A stretch of DNA of 64,000 bases from Mycolicibacterium sp. CR10 (GCF_005222675.1 NZ_STGE01000068.1:62001-126000); one strand, 5' to 3'; positions 16,001 to 25,211 are shown, numbered from the stretch's first letter. The notes: a model not told the origin generated them from the sequence alone. Translations and numbers: made by a program.

Positions 16001-18616
16001 GCGTCGTCCGGTGCGTCGGCGCCCCGTCCCGGCACCGTCCTGGGTGCGCACACCACGCTCGCGGGGCCGCGCCCCGGGCATCTGTGGCAGGCGCGGCTGG
16101 TTCCGCAGGCCAAGCCGTATCCTCACTCCCACCGGTTCGCCGGGGTGGAGATTGTTCCGCTGTCGGTGTTGCTGCAGACGCTGTCGCTGGCCGCCGCCGA
16201 GTGCGGTGCGTCCGCGGTAAGCGACGTCCGGTTCGACTTCCCGATCTCGGTCGACGAACCCCGGGTGGTACAGGTCCTCACCGAAGGCGACACCATCACG
16301 GTGTCCTCGACCGCCGCGTCGGCGGAATCGGGCGCAGCTTCCGATGCGCACTGGATCCGGCACGTCTGCGCTCAGGTCTGCTACGAGCCGTCCGCTGATC
16401 GCGCGGCGGTCGCCGACGGAGCCGCCATCGGGGACGCTTCCGGTTACGACCCATCGGCTCTGGCCGAGCTGCACAGCGCCTGGGGCATCGACGGGCAGGC
16501 CTTCCCCTGGGCAGCCCAGCCCGTCGCACCGGCCGGCGCCCACGAGTCCGCACCCGGGCTCCTGCGTGTCGCCGTGGACCTGCCCGACAAATCCCTGGCG
16601 GCCCTGATGGACGCCGCAGTGAACCTCGGCCGTCTGGTCGACGCGTCCAGCCCTGGGCTCAAGGTGCCGTCATCAAGTGACGAAGTCGTCTTCCACGGTG
16701 GATTCTCCGCTGCGCAGGGAATCGTCGAGGCGCGGCTGCGAGGACGCGACGGGGACGACGTCCTCGTCGACATCGCGATCAGCTCCACCGACGGCACGCC
16801 GGCAGTCGACATCCGTGCGATGCGCTACAGCGGGGTCCTCGAACTGGGTGCTGTCGCAGCCGCCGACACCGACCCGAGGCGCGTCGCCCACGCACTGGAC
16901 TGGCAGCCCTGGACGCCCGGCGCCGACGCCGGCACACCTGACTCCGGCACGATCGCGGTCGTCGGCGACGGTGACCTCGCGGCCACGGTGCGCGAGGGCC
17001 TGCTCGGCGCGGCCCAGCGCGGCGCCGACCTCGCCGATGCCCGTTACGTCGTTTACGTCGCCGACCCCGGTCCCGCCGACACCGAAACCGACATCGACGC
17101 CTCGGTCCGCCTCACCGCCGAGGTGTCCGAGATCGTCGGCGCTCTGGCCGACCGGGACCCCCGGAAACCGGCCACGCTGTGGATGGTCACCCAAGGCGTG
17201 CATGAGTCCGCCTCGGACGCGGCGCTGCGCCAGAGTCCGCTCTGGGGACTGGCCGGCGTCATCGGCGCCGAGCAACCACAGCTGTGGGGCGGCCTTGTGG
17301 ATTTCGCCGCAGGCGGCGATCCGGACGAGGTCGCAGCCGTCGCCGCCAAGCTGGCTCCGGTGCTACACACGCCCGCCAAGGCCATCGTGATCCTTCGTGA
17401 CGGCGCCATGCTCACCTCGGTCCTTTCCGAGATCACGGCCGACCCGGTGCGCGACACGCTGCGCTGCCGCCCCGACGCCGCCTACCTGATCACCGGCGGC
17501 ATGGGCGTGCTCGGCCTCCTCACAGCGGATTGGCTCGCCGACCGTGGTGCCCGACGCATCATCCTTGCCGGACGCACCCCGTTGCCGCCGCGCAAGCTGT
17601 GGTCGGCCGCCGACTCGGGCCTCGACGCCGACACCCGGCACAAGATCGACGCGATCCACGCCCTCGAGATGCGTGGGGTGTCCGTCGACACCGTGGCGCT
17701 CGACATCGGTTCGCGGGAGGCCCTACAGGGCTTCCTCGACACACGCGACGCCGCCGGCGCCCCGCTGATCCGCGGCGTCATCCACGCCGCCGGTATGACC
17801 GACGCCCAGCTGCTCACCGAAATCGACGAGGACCGCGTGCACCGCACGGTGTGGCCGAAGATCGCAGGTGCCCGGGTGCTCGACGAGGCGTTCCCGGCGG
17901 GCAGCCTCGACTTCCTGTACCTGGACGCGTCGGCCGGCGCCGTGTTCGGCGTCCCCGGACAGGGTTCCTACGCGGCGGGCAACGCCTACCTCGATGCGCT
18001 GGCGCGGTCCCGGCACCGGCAGGGCTGCAACACCGTCAGCCTGGACTGGGTGGCGTGGCAGGGCCTCGGATTCGGCGGTGAGGCGCAGGTGGTGTTCTCC
18101 GAGCTGGAGCGGGTGGGGTCGCGGCCGGTGACCGCATCCGAGGCGTTCGCCGCCTGGGATTACGCCAGCCGCTTCGACCTCGGACAGGTCGTGATGGCCC
18201 CCATGCAGTCGGCCGAGGACGCTGCCGCGGTCACCTCCGACGCCCATCGCCCGACGGCGCCGACGCGCGCATGGTCCACGATGGCCCCCGCTGACTTGCT
18301 GAGCGAGCTCCAGGACGGACTGCGCGCCATCCTGGCCACCGAACTGCGGCTGCCCGAGAGCGACGTGCACACCGATCGCCCGTTCGCGGAGATGGGCCTC
18401 AACTCGGTGATGGCGATGTCGATTCGCCGCGAGGTCGAGCGACTGGTCGGGCTCGAACTGTCGGCGACGATGCTCTTCAACCATCCGACGATCGCGACCT
18501 TCGCGAGCTACCTGGCCAAACAGCTCGTTCCGGACGCCGACGCCGACGACGGGATGGCCGACGACTCGGGCGACAGTTTGCTCGATTCGCTGTTCGACAG
18601 TGTTGAATCCAACTGA
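13064..18616 (+). CDS. ppsA: Type I polyketide synthase PKS1, PpsA type (ACP-KS-AT-DH-like-KR-ACP)
   Basis: 1850 residues. Domain order: N-terminal loading ACP (1 to 85; phosphopantetheine Ser42 in VGSSDAV); KS (about 105 to 530; Cys277 in TACSSS, then HGTGT and SNLGH); AT (about 640 to 930; GHSMGE Ser724; VASH motif); DH-like region (about 985 to 1250; HRFAGVEIVP with His1023, and DAAVN later); KR (about 1470 to 1660; GGMGVLG, Tyr1636 in YAAGN); ACP (about 1740 to 1815; GLNS Ser1781). The C-terminal tail DSLLDSLFDSVES is like the PpsA docking tail. It should elongate a FAAL-delivered fatty acid once and reduce the beta-keto group. The order and size match PpsA (1876 residues) in M. tuberculosis. 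Unlike that protein as I remember it, the His motif keeps the Gly expected of a working dehydratase. Confidence 0.92.
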   Translation: MTSAFDEDSLRNWLVDYLVTNIGCSPDEIDLDAPLNDLAVGSSDAVVLTGELSELLGRTVSPVEFWQYPTINALARFLTGGEIEPVVEPAVSTVSRDYRTDDEPIAVIGLGCRFPGEDGNIEGPDAYWEFLSEGRSAVREVPADRWDSFQIDSPEAAAALAGTTRWGSFLRDVDSFDAEFFEISPSEADKMDPQQRLLLEVTQEALENAGIPAHTLRHSQTGVFAGACLGEYGYLSAADLGDVDSWSGTGGALSIIANRVSYYFDLRGPSVTIDTACSSSLVTIHLACQSLRAGDSNLALAAGVNVLLSPAPTRSFDQLEALSKTGQCHSFDASADGFVRGEGCGVTVLKRLSDAQRDGDRILAVIRGSAVNQDGRSNGLMAPNPAAQMAVLRSAYAAAGVEPREVDYVEAHGTGTLLGDPIEARALGTVLGRGRAADAPLLIGAVKSNLGHLEAAAGIAGFTKAVLAMQHRRIPANLGYQNPNPHIPFDNLRLKVVAEPTEWLPVGRPRRAGVSSFGFGGTNAHVVIEQAPETALPPVPSQAAVTTLVVSGRTPERIASQAGMLADWMAGSGSGLASLSEVAHTLNHHRSLHTKFATVAARDKAQAITGLRALADGQAAAGVVTPHTGACKRGVAFVYSGQGSQWAGMAQRLLADESAFVAALAEIEPVFVEQVGFSLYDVIANGETISGDAQVQPVLMGLQLALTELWRHYGVHPDAVIGHSMGEVTAAVVSGALSLSDGLRVIAERSRIMSRLAGQGAVALVELDPDAAEAFIADYPSVEVAGYVSPRQTVVAGLPEQIDAVIAAVAAQDKFARRVNMEVASHTALMDPVLADLRSALADVTPRTPTIPFLSTVVDFSDDAGQEPTLDADYWVANVRQPVRFSQAIAAAAQEIGTFIEVSANPILTYAVSDTLSTGHHHSFGTLARDNDDTLSFHTALNSTFTSHPPETAHHAEPHVPLPTTRWHHTRHWAIRKRAASSGASAPRPGTVLGAHTTLAGPRPGHLWQARLVPQAKPYPHSHRFAGVEIVPLSVLLQTLSLAAAECGASAVSDVRFDFPISVDEPRVVQVLTEGDTITVSSTAASAESGAASDAHWIRHVCAQVCYEPSADRAAVADGAAIGDASGYDPSALAELHSAWGIDGQAFPWAAQPVAPAGAHESAPGLLRVAVDLPDKSLAALMDAAVNLGRLVDASSPGLKVPSSSDEVVFHGGFSAAQGIVEARLRGRDGDDVLVDIAISSTDGTPAVDIRAMRYSGVLELGAVAAADTDPRRVAHALDWQPWTPGADAGTPDSGTIAVVGDGDLAATVREGLLGAAQRGADLADARYVVYVADPGPADTETDIDASVRLTAEVSEIVGALADRDPRKPATLWMVTQGVHESASDAALRQSPLWGLAGVIGAEQPQLWGGLVDFAAGGDPDEVAAVAAKLAPVLHTPAKAIVILRDGAMLTSVLSEITADPVRDTLRCRPDAAYLITGGMGVLGLLTADWLADRGARRIILAGRTPLPPRKLWSAADSGLDADTRHKIDAIHALEMRGVSVDTVALDIGSREALQGFLDTRDAAGAPLIRGVIHAAGMTDAQLLTEIDEDRVHRTVWPKIAGARVLDEAFPAGSLDFLYLDASAGAVFGVPGQGSYAAGNAYLDALARSRHRQGCNTVSLDWVAWQGLGFGGEAQVVFSELERVGSRPVTASEAFAAWDYASRFDLGQVVMAPMQSAEDAAAVTSDAHRPTAPTRAWSTMAPADLLSELQDGLRAILATELRLPESDVHTDRPFAEMGLNSVMAMSIRREVERLVGLELSATMLFNHPTIATFASYLAKQLVPDADADDGMADDSGDSLLDSLFDSVESN

Positions 18617-18693
18617 TGCGTTGAATCGCGCTCGATTTCTCGGATTCGCCCAATGCGGGGAAGATACCGGGAGCCGATTGGAAGGAAGTTCTG

Positions 18694-20421
18694 ATGCCGC
18701 CGACCGAAGCCACCATCCCCGCGGCCCTCGCCGACCGCGCGCGGCAGCAGCCCGATGACGTCGCCTACACGTTCATCGACTACGACTCCGACCCCGACGG
18801 TGTCGCCGACAGTCTGACCTGGTCGGAGGTTCACACCCGGGCCCAGGTCATCGCCGAGAAGCTTGCCAAATGCGGCTCACCCGGCGACCGGGCCGTGATC
18901 CTGGCACCGCAGAGCCTCGACTACGTCGTCGCGTTCCTCGGAGCCATCCAGGCCGGCTTCATCGCTGTGCCCCTGTCCATGCCGCTGTTCCGCCAGCACG
19001 ACGAGCGCGTGTCCGCGGTGATGGACGACGCCACCCCGGTGGCGGTGCTGACCACCTCGGACGTCATCGAGGACGTCAAGAAGTACGGACAGGAGGCCAA
19101 GCAGCGGGCCCTGAAGTTCATCGAGGTCGACACGCTGGACTTCGATTCACCGGTGAAGCCCGCGCAGGCCGTCTCGCTGCCCAAGGCCGGCTACATCCAG
19201 TACACGTCGGGATCGACGCGCACCCCGGCGGGTGTGGTCGTGACTCACCGGAACATCGCCGAGAACATGGAGCAGATCCTTCCGGACTTCTTCGAGGCGT
19301 ACGACGAACCCCCGTCCGACCTGACGATCGTGTCCTGGCTTCCGCTCTACCACGACATGGGCCTGCTGGTCGGGGTGTTCCTCGGGATGCGCATGGGACG
19401 CCCGACCGTCCTGATGAGCCCGATCGCGTTCATGATGAAGCCGGCCCGCTGGATCCAGCAGTTGGCCCTGAATCCGAGCACGTTCACCGCTGCGCCCAAC
19501 TTCGCCTACGAGCTGGCGGTCAAGCGGTCCAAGGACGAGGACCTCGACGGCCTGGACCTCAGCGGTGTCGTCGTCATGATCAACGGCGCCGAGCGGGTCC
19601 ACGGCGGAACGCTGCGCCGCTTCAACGGACGCTTCGGCCCCTACGGCCTGCCGGAGTCGGCGATGCGGCCGTCCTTCGGGCTGGCCGAGGCCACCGTGTA
19701 CGTGACGTCGTCGCCGGGTGGGCAGGCCGCGACGTCGGTGTGGTTCGACTACGAGAAGTTGGCCGTCGGACACGCCGAGCGCTGCGCTGACGGCACCGGA
19801 TCCGAGCACATCGGGCTCGGAAGGCCCCGGTCGACGACCGTGCGAGTGGTCGATCCGGAGACCGAGACCGAGAATCCGGCGGGCAAGATCGGCGAGGTCT
19901 GGCTGCACGGCCCCCACGTGGCGGGCGGCTACTGGCACAACCCGCAGCTGACCGAGGCACTGTTCGCCGGGCAGCTCAAGGAGGCGACCGCGGGTACCCC
20001 TCAGGGCCCGTGGCTGCGCACCGGCGACCTCGGGGTGCTGTTCGACGAAGAGCTGTTCATCGTCGGACGTATCAAGGACCTGCTGATCATCGACGGCCGC
20101 AATCACTATCCCGACGACATCGAGGGCACCGTTGCGGAGTTCACCGGCGGCCGCGTTGCAGCCATCTCCATTCCCGATGACCCCAGCGAGAGGCTGGTCG
20201 TCGTCGCAGAACTCAAGAAGAAGATCGACCCGGCACTGCTGGAGTCCGTGAAACAGGAAGTGACAGCTGCGGTTTCGCGGACCCACAGTGTTCGACTGGA
20301 CGATCTGATGGTGGTCGCGCCCGGCTCACTTCCGCTCACGACAAGCGGCAAGGTGCGGCGTGCGTCGTGCGTGGAGCTCTACAACAGCGACGGGTTCAGT
20401 CGTCTGGACATCACTGAATGA
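18694..20421 (+). CDS. Second long-chain fatty acyl-AMP ligase, FadD26 type (FAAL2)
   Basis: 575 residues, clearly paralogous to the ligase at 11289. It has IQYTSGSTRTPAGV, SFGLAEATVYV, RTGDLGV, GRIKDLLIIDGRNHYPDDIE and TTSGKVRRAS, so all motifs needed for acyl-adenylate formation are present. It lies 77 bases after PKS1, with gaaggaag before the ATG, and overlaps the start of PKS2, which also begins with an ACP. A second fatty-acid activating enzyme inside a pps-type operon is not part of the canonical PDIM locus. It may use a different chain length from FAAL1, or it may be a redundant copy. Confidence 0.92.
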   Translation: MPPTEATIPAALADRARQQPDDVAYTFIDYDSDPDGVADSLTWSEVHTRAQVIAEKLAKCGSPGDRAVILAPQSLDYVVAFLGAIQAGFIAVPLSMPLFRQHDERVSAVMDDATPVAVLTTSDVIEDVKKYGQEAKQRALKFIEVDTLDFDSPVKPAQAVSLPKAGYIQYTSGSTRTPAGVVVTHRNIAENMEQILPDFFEAYDEPPSDLTIVSWLPLYHDMGLLVGVFLGMRMGRPTVLMSPIAFMMKPARWIQQLALNPSTFTAAPNFAYELAVKRSKDEDLDGLDLSGVVVMINGAERVHGGTLRRFNGRFGPYGLPESAMRPSFGLAEATVYVTSSPGGQAATSVWFDYEKLAVGHAERCADGTGSEHIGLGRPRSTTVRVVDPETETENPAGKIGEVWLHGPHVAGGYWHNPQLTEALFAGQLKEATAGTPQGPWLRTGDLGVLFDEELFIVGRIKDLLIIDGRNHYPDDIEGTVAEFTGGRVAAISIPDDPSERLVVVAELKKKIDPALLESVKQEVTAAVSRTHSVRLDDLMVVAPGSLPLTTSGKVRRASCVELYNSDGFSRLDITE

Positions 20422-23400
20422 CCTCTGCTTTCGACGAGGCTGCTGTTCGGGAATGGTTGATCGACTACCTGGTCACGAATAACGGTTGCAGTCCGGAGCA
20501 CATTGCTCGTGGTGCGTCGATGCACGACCTCGGAGTGGGATCCCGGGACGCGGTGGTGCTCACCGGGGTGCTGTCGGAATTCCTGGGCCGCGCGGTGTCC
20601 CCGGTGGACTTCTGGCAGTACCCGACCGTGGACACGCTGGCGAAATTCCTGACCGGCGGCGACGTCGAACCCGTCGACGCCGCCACCGACCGCGCCCGGC
20701 CGGCCTCGACGGACGAGCCGATCGCGGTGATCGGGCTCGGCTGCCGATTCCCCGGCGGCCCGGATGCCGAGGGCAACATCGAGGGACCCGACGCGTTCTG
20801 GGAGTTCCTCACCGAGGGCCGGTCCGCGGTCGGCGAAGTACCCGAGGGACGCTGGGCGTGGTTCGACGACGGCTCACCCGAGGGCGGTGCCGCGCTGGCG
20901 GGCACCACCCGGTGGGGGTCGTTCCTGCGCGACGTCGACGCCTTCGACGCGGAGTTCTTCGAGATCATCCCGCGCGAGGCCACCCGCATGGACCCGCAGC
21001 AGCGACTGCTGCTGGAGGTCACCAACGAGGCGCTGGAACACGCGGGTATCCCCGCCGACGCGCTCGCCGAGACGCAGACCGGGGTGTTTGTCGGCGCCTG
21101 CACCACCGACTACGCCCAGATGGGTTCGACAGATCTCGACAAGGTCGACGCCTGGTACAGCACCGGCGGCGCGTTGAGCATCGTCGCGAACCGGGTGTCG
21201 TACTACTTCGATCTCCGGGGCCCGTCGGTGACGGTCGACACCGCGTGTTCGTCGTCGCTGGTCACGATCCACCTGGCGTGCCAGAGCCTGCGGTCGGGCG
21301 ATTCCGACGTGGCGCTCGCCGGCGGGGTGAACCTGCTGTTGTCTCCCGCGGCCACGAGGAGTTTCGACCAAGCCGAGGCGATGTCGCAGTCGGGTCGGTG
21401 CCACGCCTTCGACGCGAGCGCAGATGGATTCGTCCGCGGCGAGGGCGCCGGCGTCGCGGTGCTCAAGCGACTTTCCGACGCCCAACGCGACGGCGACCGC
21501 GTGCTCGCGGTGATCCGGGGTTCGGCGGTCAACCAGGACGGTCGGTCCAACGGCTTGATGGCGCCCAACCCGTCGGCGCAGATGGCGGTGCTGCGCTCGG
21601 CCTACGCCAACGCCGGTGTGGATCCCCGCGAGGTCGACTACGTCGAGGCGCACGGCACCGGCACCCTGCTGGGGGACCCGATCGAGGCGCGCGCGCTGGG
21701 CACGGTGCGGGGTAAGGGCCGCGCGGCCGATGCGCCGCTGCTGATCGGCGCGGTCAAGTCCAACCTCGGCCACCTCGAGGCCGCAGCGGGTATCGCGGGC
21801 TTCGCCAAGGCCGTTCTGGCGTTGCAGCACAACACGATTCCGGCGAATCTCGGTTACCAGAACCCGAACCCGCACATCCCGTTCGCGAAGTTGCGGCTGC
21901 AGGTCATCGCCGAGCACACCGACTGGGCTCCGGCCGGGCGGCCCCGACGGGCCGGGATCTCGTCGTTCGGATTCGGCGGCACCAACGCCCACGTGGTGAT
22001 CGAGCAGGCGCCCGTGACAGCGCCCGCGCCGGTCGAAGAGACGTCGGCTCCGGCGGTGACGACGTTGGTGGTTTCAGGCAAGACTTCCGAGCGCATCGCC
22101 TCGCAGGCGGGCATGCTCGCCGATTGGCTGGCGGGCGCCGAGGGTTCGGAGGCCGACCTCGGCGAGGTGGCCCACACGCTCAACCACCACCGCTCCCAGC
22201 ACAGCAGGTTCGCGACCGTCGCCGCCCGCGACACCGCAGGGGCCATCGCCGGACTTCGCGCGCTGGCCGACGGCACGTCCGCGCCCGGCGTCGTCGCTGC
22301 GGCGTCTGGCACCCCCAAGCCGGGCACGGTGTTCGTCTACTCCGGGCAGGGCTCCCAGTGGGCCGGAATGGCCCGCACCCTGCTCACCGACGAGCCGGTG
22401 TTCGCCCAGGCAATGGCCGAGATCGAGCCGGTATTCCTCGAGCAGGTCGGCTTCTCGCTGTACGACATCATCGCCAATGGCGAATCGGTCAGCGGCGACG
22501 CCCAGGTGCAGCCGGTGCTGATGGGCCTGCAACTGGCGATGACCGAACTGTGGCGTGCCTACGGCGTGCATCCCGATGCCGTCATCGGCCACTCCATGGG
22601 CGAGGTCACCGCTGCGGTGGTCGCAGGGGCGCTGACCCTGCGCGACGGCCTGCGGGTCATCGCCCAGCGCTCCAGCATCATGTCCCGCCTCGCCGGACAG
22701 GGCGCGGTCGCGCTGGTCAACCTCGACGCCGACGCCACTGTCGCGCTGATCGCCAACCACCCCAGTGTCGAGGTCGCCGGTTACCTGTCGCCGCGCCAGA
22801 CCGTGGTTGCCGGCCTGCCCGAGCAGGTCGACGCCGTCATCGCCGCGGTCACCGCGCAGAACACGTTCGCCCGCCGGGTCAACATGGTCGTCGCCTCGCA
22901 CACCGCCCTGATGGACTCGGTGCTGCCCGACATCCGCGCGGCGCTGACCGGCCAGGACGGGATCAGCGCCCAGGCTCCGACGCTGCCGTTCCTGTCCACG
23001 GTCGTCGATCCGGACACCAGCCCGGTGTTGGACGCCGACTACTGGGTGGCCAACGTGCGCCAGCCGGTCCGCTTCAGCCAGGCCATCACCGCCGCGGCCG
23101 CAGACCACGGCACCTTCATCGAGATCAGTCCGCACTCGACCTTGGGCCAGTCGATCACCGACACGCTGGCGGGGGAGTCGGGGTATCTGACGATCGGCAC
23201 GCTGGCGCGCGACACCGACGACACCGTCACGTTCCGCGCCAATGTCAACGCGACCCACACCTCCCGTCCACCGCAGACCGCACACCACGCCGAGCCGCAC
23301 CTGCCGCTGCCCACCACGCCGTGGCACCGCAGCCGGCACTGGGTGGACGTCCGGCCCCTGCGGCGGGGCGGCGGCCCAGCCGGTGCGCTGCCCACCGACA

Positions 23401-25205
23401 GCGCCGTTCCCGCCGAGTGGTTCTGCGAACTGACATGGCCGGTCAAGGATCTCGTCCAGCAGGATCCGGCTGCGGCCGAGAACCGCTGGCTGGTGATCGG
23501 CGATGCCGCCGTGGCCGCCGCGATGGACCGCCGGCTCGGCGCCGCGTCCGTGGTCGCGACCCTGCCCGCGACGGCCGACACCGGCGCCCTCGAGGACGCT
23601 CTCAGCACCGCCACCCACGTCCTGTATGCACCGTCGGCGAGCGACGGGGCCGACCTCGGGTACGGCCTCTTCGAGACGGGTCGCGCGGTCGCGTCGTGCG
23701 CTGCACGACGCCCCCAGCCCCCGACGGTGTTCCTGCTGACCCGGAACGCACAGCCCGTCACCGAGGGCGACCGGGCCAACCCCGCGCACGCGGTGTTGTG
23801 GGGCCTGGGCCGCACGCTGGCGCTCGAGCACCCTGAGATCTGGGGTGCGGTCATCGACGTCGACGAATCGGTGCCGCCCGTGGTCGCCGTGCACTGCGTA
23901 CTCGCCGAGGCCCACAGCGGTGACGGCGAAGACCAGCTGGTCTATCGGGCGGGTGCGCGCCGGGTGGCCCGGCTCGTGCACGCGCTGCCGCCGGCGGCGG
24001 CGCCGGGCGCGGAGACCCTGGACGTCGACGGCGCCCACCTGGTCATCGGCGCGACCGGCAACATCGGTCCGCGGCTCATCGAACAGCTCGCCACCATGGG
24101 CGCGCGCACCGTCGTGGCCGTGTCCCGCAATCCGGGCTCACGCCTCGACGAGCTCACCTCCCAGCTTGCCGCCACCGGGACCACAGTCGTCACTGTCGCC
24201 GCCGACGCCGCCGACGAGGCGTCGCTGCGACCGCTGTTCGACCGCTTCGGCGCCGACCTCCCGCCGCTGTCGGGCATCTACCTCGCGGCGATGAGCGGCG
24301 GCCCGGTGACGCTGGACCAGATGACCCACGACGACGTCGTCACGATGTTCCGCCCGAAGATCGACGCGGTGACGCTGCTGCACGAGCTGTCCCTGAGCCA
24401 CCCGGTGCGGCAGTTCGTGCTGTTCTCGTCGATCTCGGGGGTGTTGGGCTCCCGCTGGCTGGCGCACTACGCGGCGACCACCACGTTCCTGGACACCTTC
24501 GCGTTCGCCCGGCGCGCCGCGGGGCTGCCCGCGTGCGCCGTCAACTGGGGCCTGTGGAAGTCGCTGGCCGACGTCCAGACAGGATTCGAGCGTCAGGCGA
24601 CAGAGGAGTCGGGGCTCACGCCGATGGACGACGCCGTCGCGATCACCGCGCTGCGGTCGTTCGTCGGGCCGCAGGCGCCCGCCCGGGCCACGGTCACCGC
24701 CGCGGACTGGAGCCGGCTGGCCGCGGCGTACCGCACCCGGGCGCAGCTGCACATCCTCGATGACCTGCTGGCCGAGTCCGCCCAGAGCGAACAGAGCGGG
24801 CGTTCCGGGGACACGAAGTTCCGCGAAGCGCTGCGGGACTGCGCCCCTGAGCGGCGCCTCGATTTGCTGACTGACCACGTCGGCGAGCAGGTCGCCAAGG
24901 CGATGGGGCTGGCCTCGGCCCACACGCTGGAGCCGACCGTCGGGTTCTTCCAGTTCGGCATGGATTCGCTGATGAGCGTAACGTTGCAGCGTTCGTTGAG
25001 CGAAAGCCTTGGGGAGGTGCTGCCGGCGTCGGTCGTTTTCGACTACCCGACGGTGGAAGTGCTCACCGATTATCTGGCGTCGATCCTGCCTGAGATAATC
25101 GAGACCGCCGGTAACGAGGACGAAGCCTTCAGCGCTGAAGACGACGCCTACGACGACCTGGCCGAGGACGAACTCCTTGCGAGACTGTCGGAAAGATTGA
25201 GTTAG
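20418..25205 (+). CDS. Type I polyketide synthase PKS2, PpsA/PpsB chimera (ACP-KS-AT-KR-ACP)
   Basis: 1595 residues. Domain order: N-terminal loading ACP (1 to 85; Ser42 in VGSRDAV); KS (about 100 to 530; Cys277); AT (about 640 to 930; GHSMGE Ser726; VASH); KR (about 1205 to 1370; GATGNIG, Tyr1351 in HYAATT); ACP (about 1480 to 1560; GMDS Ser1517); tail ELLARLSERLS. The front half (ACP-KS-AT) mirrors PKS1, and the first 22 bases of the two genes are identical. The back half (TRNAQPVTEGDRANPAHAVLWG, then KR, ACP and tail) is PpsB type. The usual KR Asn four residues after Tyr is Thr; as recalled, PpsB also lacks it, so activity is still likely. The protein should accept a fatty acid from FAAL2 and make a 3-hydroxy chain for PKS3. 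Confidence 0.9.
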   Translation: MTSAFDEAAVREWLIDYLVTNNGCSPEHIARGASMHDLGVGSRDAVVLTGVLSEFLGRAVSPVDFWQYPTVDTLAKFLTGGDVEPVDAATDRARPASTDEPIAVIGLGCRFPGGPDAEGNIEGPDAFWEFLTEGRSAVGEVPEGRWAWFDDGSPEGGAALAGTTRWGSFLRDVDAFDAEFFEIIPREATRMDPQQRLLLEVTNEALEHAGIPADALAETQTGVFVGACTTDYAQMGSTDLDKVDAWYSTGGALSIVANRVSYYFDLRGPSVTVDTACSSSLVTIHLACQSLRSGDSDVALAGGVNLLLSPAATRSFDQAEAMSQSGRCHAFDASADGFVRGEGAGVAVLKRLSDAQRDGDRVLAVIRGSAVNQDGRSNGLMAPNPSAQMAVLRSAYANAGVDPREVDYVEAHGTGTLLGDPIEARALGTVRGKGRAADAPLLIGAVKSNLGHLEAAAGIAGFAKAVLALQHNTIPANLGYQNPNPHIPFAKLRLQVIAEHTDWAPAGRPRRAGISSFGFGGTNAHVVIEQAPVTAPAPVEETSAPAVTTLVVSGKTSERIASQAGMLADWLAGAEGSEADLGEVAHTLNHHRSQHSRFATVAARDTAGAIAGLRALADGTSAPGVVAAASGTPKPGTVFVYSGQGSQWAGMARTLLTDEPVFAQAMAEIEPVFLEQVGFSLYDIIANGESVSGDAQVQPVLMGLQLAMTELWRAYGVHPDAVIGHSMGEVTAAVVAGALTLRDGLRVIAQRSSIMSRLAGQGAVALVNLDADATVALIANHPSVEVAGYLSPRQTVVAGLPEQVDAVIAAVTAQNTFARRVNMVVASHTALMDSVLPDIRAALTGQDGISAQAPTLPFLSTVVDPDTSPVLDADYWVANVRQPVRFSQAITAAAADHGTFIEISPHSTLGQSITDTLAGESGYLTIGTLARDTDDTVTFRANVNATHTSRPPQTAHHAEPHLPLPTTPWHRSRHWVDVRPLRRGGGPAGALPTDSAVPAEWFCELTWPVKDLVQQDPAAAENRWLVIGDAAVAAAMDRRLGAASVVATLPATADTGALEDALSTATHVLYAPSASDGADLGYGLFETGRAVASCAARRPQPPTVFLLTRNAQPVTEGDRANPAHAVLWGLGRTLALEHPEIWGAVIDVDESVPPVVAVHCVLAEAHSGDGEDQLVYRAGARRVARLVHALPPAAAPGAETLDVDGAHLVIGATGNIGPRLIEQLATMGARTVVAVSRNPGSRLDELTSQLAATGTTVVTVAADAADEASLRPLFDRFGADLPPLSGIYLAAMSGGPVTLDQMTHDDVVTMFRPKIDAVTLLHELSLSHPVRQFVLFSSISGVLGSRWLAHYAATTTFLDTFAFARRAAGLPACAVNWGLWKSLADVQTGFERQATEESGLTPMDDAVAITALRSFVGPQAPARATVTAADWSRLAAAYRTRAQLHILDDLLAESAQSEQSGRSGDTKFREALRDCAPERRLDLLTDHVGEQVAKAMGLASAHTLEPTVGFFQFGMDSLMSVTLQRSLSESLGEVLPASVVFDYPTVEVLTDYLASILPEIIETAGNEDEAFSAEDDAYDDLAEDELLARLSERLS

Positions 25206-25211
25206 AGCTAG

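Noticed and set aside
22074..24038. Long antisense reading frames under the synthases (for example 654 codons here and 885 codons at 36103-38760)
   Set aside because: High-GC genes regularly leave open frames on the other strand. These have no recognisable domain, their residue make-up is that of a shadow, and the sense strand clearly encodes synthase domains.
24468..24482. KR of PKS2 lacking the Asn after the catalytic Tyr, first taken as an inactive domain
   Set aside because: As recalled, PpsB has the same kind of substitution and still reduces, and the NADPH loop and Tyr are intact.
13064..25205. Duplicated FAAL-PKS block as a mobile element
   Set aside because: No transposase, terminal repeats or integrase seen; the copies differ over most of their length, so it looks like an old duplication.
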